Positions 61,950 to 64,000 of a stretch of DNA of 64,000 nucleotides are shown here, in pieces. The notes beneath the pieces were generated by a model. The model was not told the origin of the DNA. It did no database searches and saw nothing but the letters and a program-made list of their open reading frames with translations. Made by a program: the position numbers and the translations under genes. Each line of letters begins with the position of its first letter. The first letter of the stretch is position 1. Source of the stretch: Chitinophagaceae bacterium (GTDB lineage Bacteria; Bacteroidota; Bacteroidia; Chitinophagales; Chitinophagaceae); contig SCVJ01000032.1 in assembly GCA_004322425.1 (NCBI GenBank), positions 18,099 to 82,098 of the forward strand, written 5' to 3'.

Positions 61950-63143
61950 ATGAGATTAATCTTACCTATCATAGTAGTTTCTCAATTTTTTTGCACTTCA
62001 CTTTGGTTTGCCGGAAACTCAATAATATCAGACATAACAAAAGAACTGAATCTTGATCAGCATTTTTTAGCCCATCTTACAAGTGCCATCCAATTTGGTT
62101 TTATCGCAGGAACTTTGGTATTTGCTATCTTGTCTATTTCAGATCGCTTTTCCTCATCATTAGTATTTTTCATAAGCTCAATTCTGGCTGGCCTTTTTAA
62201 TCTTGGAATTAGCCTTAATAACATTGACTCAACCGAAATTCTTTTGTTCAGATTTTTAACCGGTTTTTTTCTTGCAGGGATTTACCCCGTTGGTATGAAA
62301 ATAGCGTCTGATTATTATCAAACAGGACTAGGAAAATCTTTGGGATTTTTGGTCGGAGCTTTAGTGGTCGGGACAGCTTTCCCCCATTTATTGAAAAATT
62401 TCATCATTGACTTTCCATGGAAATATGTTTTGTATGCAACTACGACTCTTTCTATTATAGGCGGACTTAGTGTTTTATTATTTGTGCCACATGGACCTTA
62501 TCGTAAAGTGGGACAAAAAATTAAGCTAACGGCTTTTCTGAGGGGGTTCAAAAATCAAAGCTTCCGCTCTGTTTCATTTGGCTATTTCGGACATATGTGG
62601 GAACTCTATACATTTTGGGCCTTTGTTCCGGTAATGCTGTCATCGTATAATCATTATTACGCGGGAATTAAACTTAATGTCTCCTTATTGTCTTTTTTCA
62701 TCATTGCTTCCGGTGCGGTTGCTTGTGTTTTTAGCGGCGTACTTTCACAATATTTTGGTGCAAAAAAAATAGCTTCCTTATCATTATTTTTATCTTGCTT
62801 ATGCTGCATTATTTCTCCATTTTTTCTATTTTCTCATTCCTCTATTCAATTCATTGCCTTTCTCTTTTTTTGGGGGCTTGTAGTTATAGCCGACTCTCCT
62901 TTATTTTCGACACTCGTTGCCCAAAACGCACCCGATGAATCAAGGGGGGCTTCACTAACAATCGTAAATTGCATTGGGTTCTCTATCACAATTATTAGTA
63001 TTCAATTTATTAATTTGCTTTCAGACAAAATAAATGCTCGATATATTTATATGTTCCTTGCAATTGGACCAATACTTGGACTTGTTTCGTTAATAAGAAA
63101 TAAAACAGTTGCCTCTTACGTTAATTGGGGAAAAGTTAGCTGA
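61950..63143 (+). CDS. MFS transporter
   Basis: A 397-residue carrier with about 12 helices, started at the ATG at 61950 (MRLILPIIVVSQF); the frame from 61890 adds an unlikely leader. Motif-A-like residues are in ISDRFSSSLVF, and FRFLTGFFLAGIYPVGMKI is typical of helices 4-5. SDSPLFSTLVAQNAPDES-like second-half signature (IADSPLFSTLVAQ) suggests the CynX/NNP-like side of the family. Substrate and direction are unknown. It is 6 bases upstream of a small membrane protein gene. Confidence 0.88.
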   Translation: MRLILPIIVVSQFFCTSLWFAGNSIISDITKELNLDQHFLAHLTSAIQFGFIAGTLVFAILSISDRFSSSLVFFISSILAGLFNLGISLNNIDSTEILLFRFLTGFFLAGIYPVGMKIASDYYQTGLGKSLGFLVGALVVGTAFPHLLKNFIIDFPWKYVLYATTTLSIIGGLSVLLFVPHGPYRKVGQKIKLTAFLRGFKNQSFRSVSFGYFGHMWELYTFWAFVPVMLSSYNHYYAGIKLNVSLLSFFIIASGAVACVFSGVLSQYFGAKKIASLSLFLSCLCCIISPFFLFSHSSIQFIAFLFFWGLVVIADSPLFSTLVAQNAPDESRGASLTIVNCIGFSITIISIQFINLLSDKINARYIYMFLAIGPILGLVSLIRNKTVASYVNWGKVS

Positions 63144-63149
63144 AACAAT

Positions 63150-63632
63150 ATGAAAACCAATCTTGGAATTACTGGTTATATTTTACTAATTGTTAGTGCT
63201 GCTTTTTTGGATGTAGCCATATTGGCCTTGCTGGCGATTCCTGTTTTTATAATAGGCGCGATTATGGTGCTGGCCTTTTATCGTTCTTTAATTAATAAAG
63301 AAACTCCCAAAAGGTGGCTCGCCATTTCATTAACCACAATAGGCACAATTCTCCTTTCGGCTTTGGCAGGAAATGCGGGGTGCCAATTCATATCGTATTT
63401 ACGTGGTGAGCCGTTCGGTGAAATTGGGTACCCCTTTCCTTCGCCCCCACTTAGTGTTATTGAAATCATTGGAGTAAACATACTCGCTTCGTTCATTATT
63501 CTTATTGGCATAAAGCAAAACAGCTTACTGACAAACAAAAGAATTTATCTGGTATGGATTCCCACCTTTTTATTAATTCCACTGGTTATATTGCTCATAA
63601 AATTATTAAAATTAGATCATGTCGGAATTTGA
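63150..63632 (+). CDS. Small four-helix membrane protein, unknown
   Basis: A 160-residue protein with four hydrophobic helices (about 8-45, 55-75, 98-118 and 130-152) and a short loop GEPFGEIGYPFPSPP between helices 2 and 3. No family is recognised. It starts 6 bases after the MFS stop, so the two are probably co-transcribed and may work together. Confidence 0.75.
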   Translation: MKTNLGITGYILLIVSAAFLDVAILALLAIPVFIIGAIMVLAFYRSLINKETPKRWLAISLTTIGTILLSALAGNAGCQFISYLRGEPFGEIGYPFPSPPLSVIEIIGVNILASFIILIGIKQNSLLTNKRIYLVWIPTFLLIPLVILLIKLLKLDHVGI

Positions 63633-63805
63633 AATTCCTTAAAATTGGGTTGAAAAAAGAAAACAGAGACAAAACTCATTGGGGATTGATTGTTGAAATC
63701 ACCTGTTTCGCAGGACTTGTAAACGCGTGAAAGAATAAAGCGAAAAGCATGCGTAAGCTTAGTTTGGTATTCCGATAACATTAAGATTAAAAGAAATAGA
63801 CAAAA

Positions 63806-64000
63806 ATGAATATTAAAAATTTTGAATTCAAAGCCCAGGTTGACGAAATTGAAAAATACGAAAACAAGTTATTGACACTGAATCCGAAATTTCAAGGACT
63901 TGACCATCAGATAGACACCTATTTTAATGCTAAATACGGAAGATTAAAATTAAGAGAAGGAAATATTGAAAACTCATTGATTAACTACGACAGAGAAAAT
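63806..64000 (+). CDS. CYTH-domain protein, class IV adenylate cyclase-like (3' end cut)
   Basis: Sixty-five codons are visible up to the window edge. The start MNIKNFEFKAQVDEIEKYE and the later QIDTYFNAKYGRLKLREG, ending INYDREN, match the CYTH (CyaB/thiamine triphosphatase) family, in which acidic and basic residues line a tunnel for triphosphate substrates. It may make cAMP or cleave a polyphosphate; the rest of the protein is needed to decide. Confidence 0.85.
   Translation, partial: MNIKNFEFKAQVDEIEKYENKLLTLNPKFQGLDHQIDTYFNAKYGRLKLREGNIENSLINYDREN

Noticed and set aside
63645..63731. Short open frame resembling a membrane segment after the small membrane protein
   Set aside because: Fewer than 30 codons, no start codon and no recognisable family.
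1..64000. CRISPR arrays, insertion sequences, prophage genes or an rRNA operon
   Set aside because: No regularly spaced repeats, transposase, phage structural gene or rRNA sequence was seen on either strand.

Overview
The window is one contiguous piece of an AT-rich chromosome from the phylum Bacteroidota. Lineage markers are GldC, DUF4290 and DUF6089 proteins, two OmpH/Skp paralogues next to BamA, an archaeal-type phosphatidylserine decarboxylase, a sigma-54 gene with a PAP2-like neighbour, weak Shine-Dalgarno signals, and -7 boxes of the form TAnnTTTG. The mix of genes fits the Chitinophagales or a relative; the genus cannot be read from the sequence. Coding density is high and the content is mostly housekeeping. 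No rRNA operon, CRISPR array, transposase, integrase or phage gene was seen.

Layout. Bases 1-9.9 kb: a truncated histidine kinase with its OmpR-type regulator, an SDR, a YjjG nucleotidase, a Psd-CdsA-CPBP membrane-lipid group, DusB, a membrane-anchored glutathione peroxidase, an aldehyde dehydrogenase, TadA and superoxide dismutase. 9.9-22.6 kb, all on the minus strand: a glycosyltransferase, GldC, YqeY, CvpA, an alpha/beta hydrolase, a CBS protein, NAD kinase, DUF6089, UppS, BamA and two OmpH chaperones, ending at a strong terminator; then murI, and the ribosome/RNase P/YidD group (rpmH, rnpA, yidD). 22.7-34.1 kb, mostly plus strand: DUF4290-MurA, an amino-acid permease, a dihaem peroxidase, two tRNA genes, HflX-Rieske, a lone TrpF-like protein, and GNAT, serine hydrolase and VOC genes.

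34.1-43.6 kb: RpoN with a PAP2-like partner, a GHL10-type glycoside hydrolase, a radical SAM/SPASM enzyme, a complete 5-oxoprolinase operon (pxpB-pxpC-pxpA) with a co-transcribed NRAMP-like transporter, and recA. 43.6-44.4 kb is the most accessory-looking stretch: an SRPBCC gene bracketed by folded, integron-attC-like sequences, with a broken membrane-protein gene coupled to it. 44.7-54.3 kb: Gmk, TatC, RpiB, an M28 peptidase, a queuosine-precursor transporter, a deoxyhypusine-synthase homologue, a transsulfuration enzyme, a TIGR02757 protein, a fatty-acid hydroxylase and an FAH-fold hydrolase. 54.3-64 kb: small-protein operons, a two-helix channel-like protein, an LtaS-like phosphotransferase, a short SSB, LysS, an MFS carrier and the start of a CYTH-domain protein.

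The genes form several working units: envelope building (UppS, MurA, MurI, BamA, OmpH, Psd, CdsA), translation and tRNA maintenance (LysS, DusB, TadA, HflX, RnpA, tRNAs), oxidative-stress defence (SOD, GPx, dihaem peroxidase) and 5-oxoproline recycling. No clear undescribed multi-gene system was found. The best leads are the attC-like cassette, the NRAMP-like carrier without its metal motif, the channel-like protein with an altered filter, and the radical SAM gene abutting a 29-residue ORF. All calls come from reading the sequence; no database search was run.
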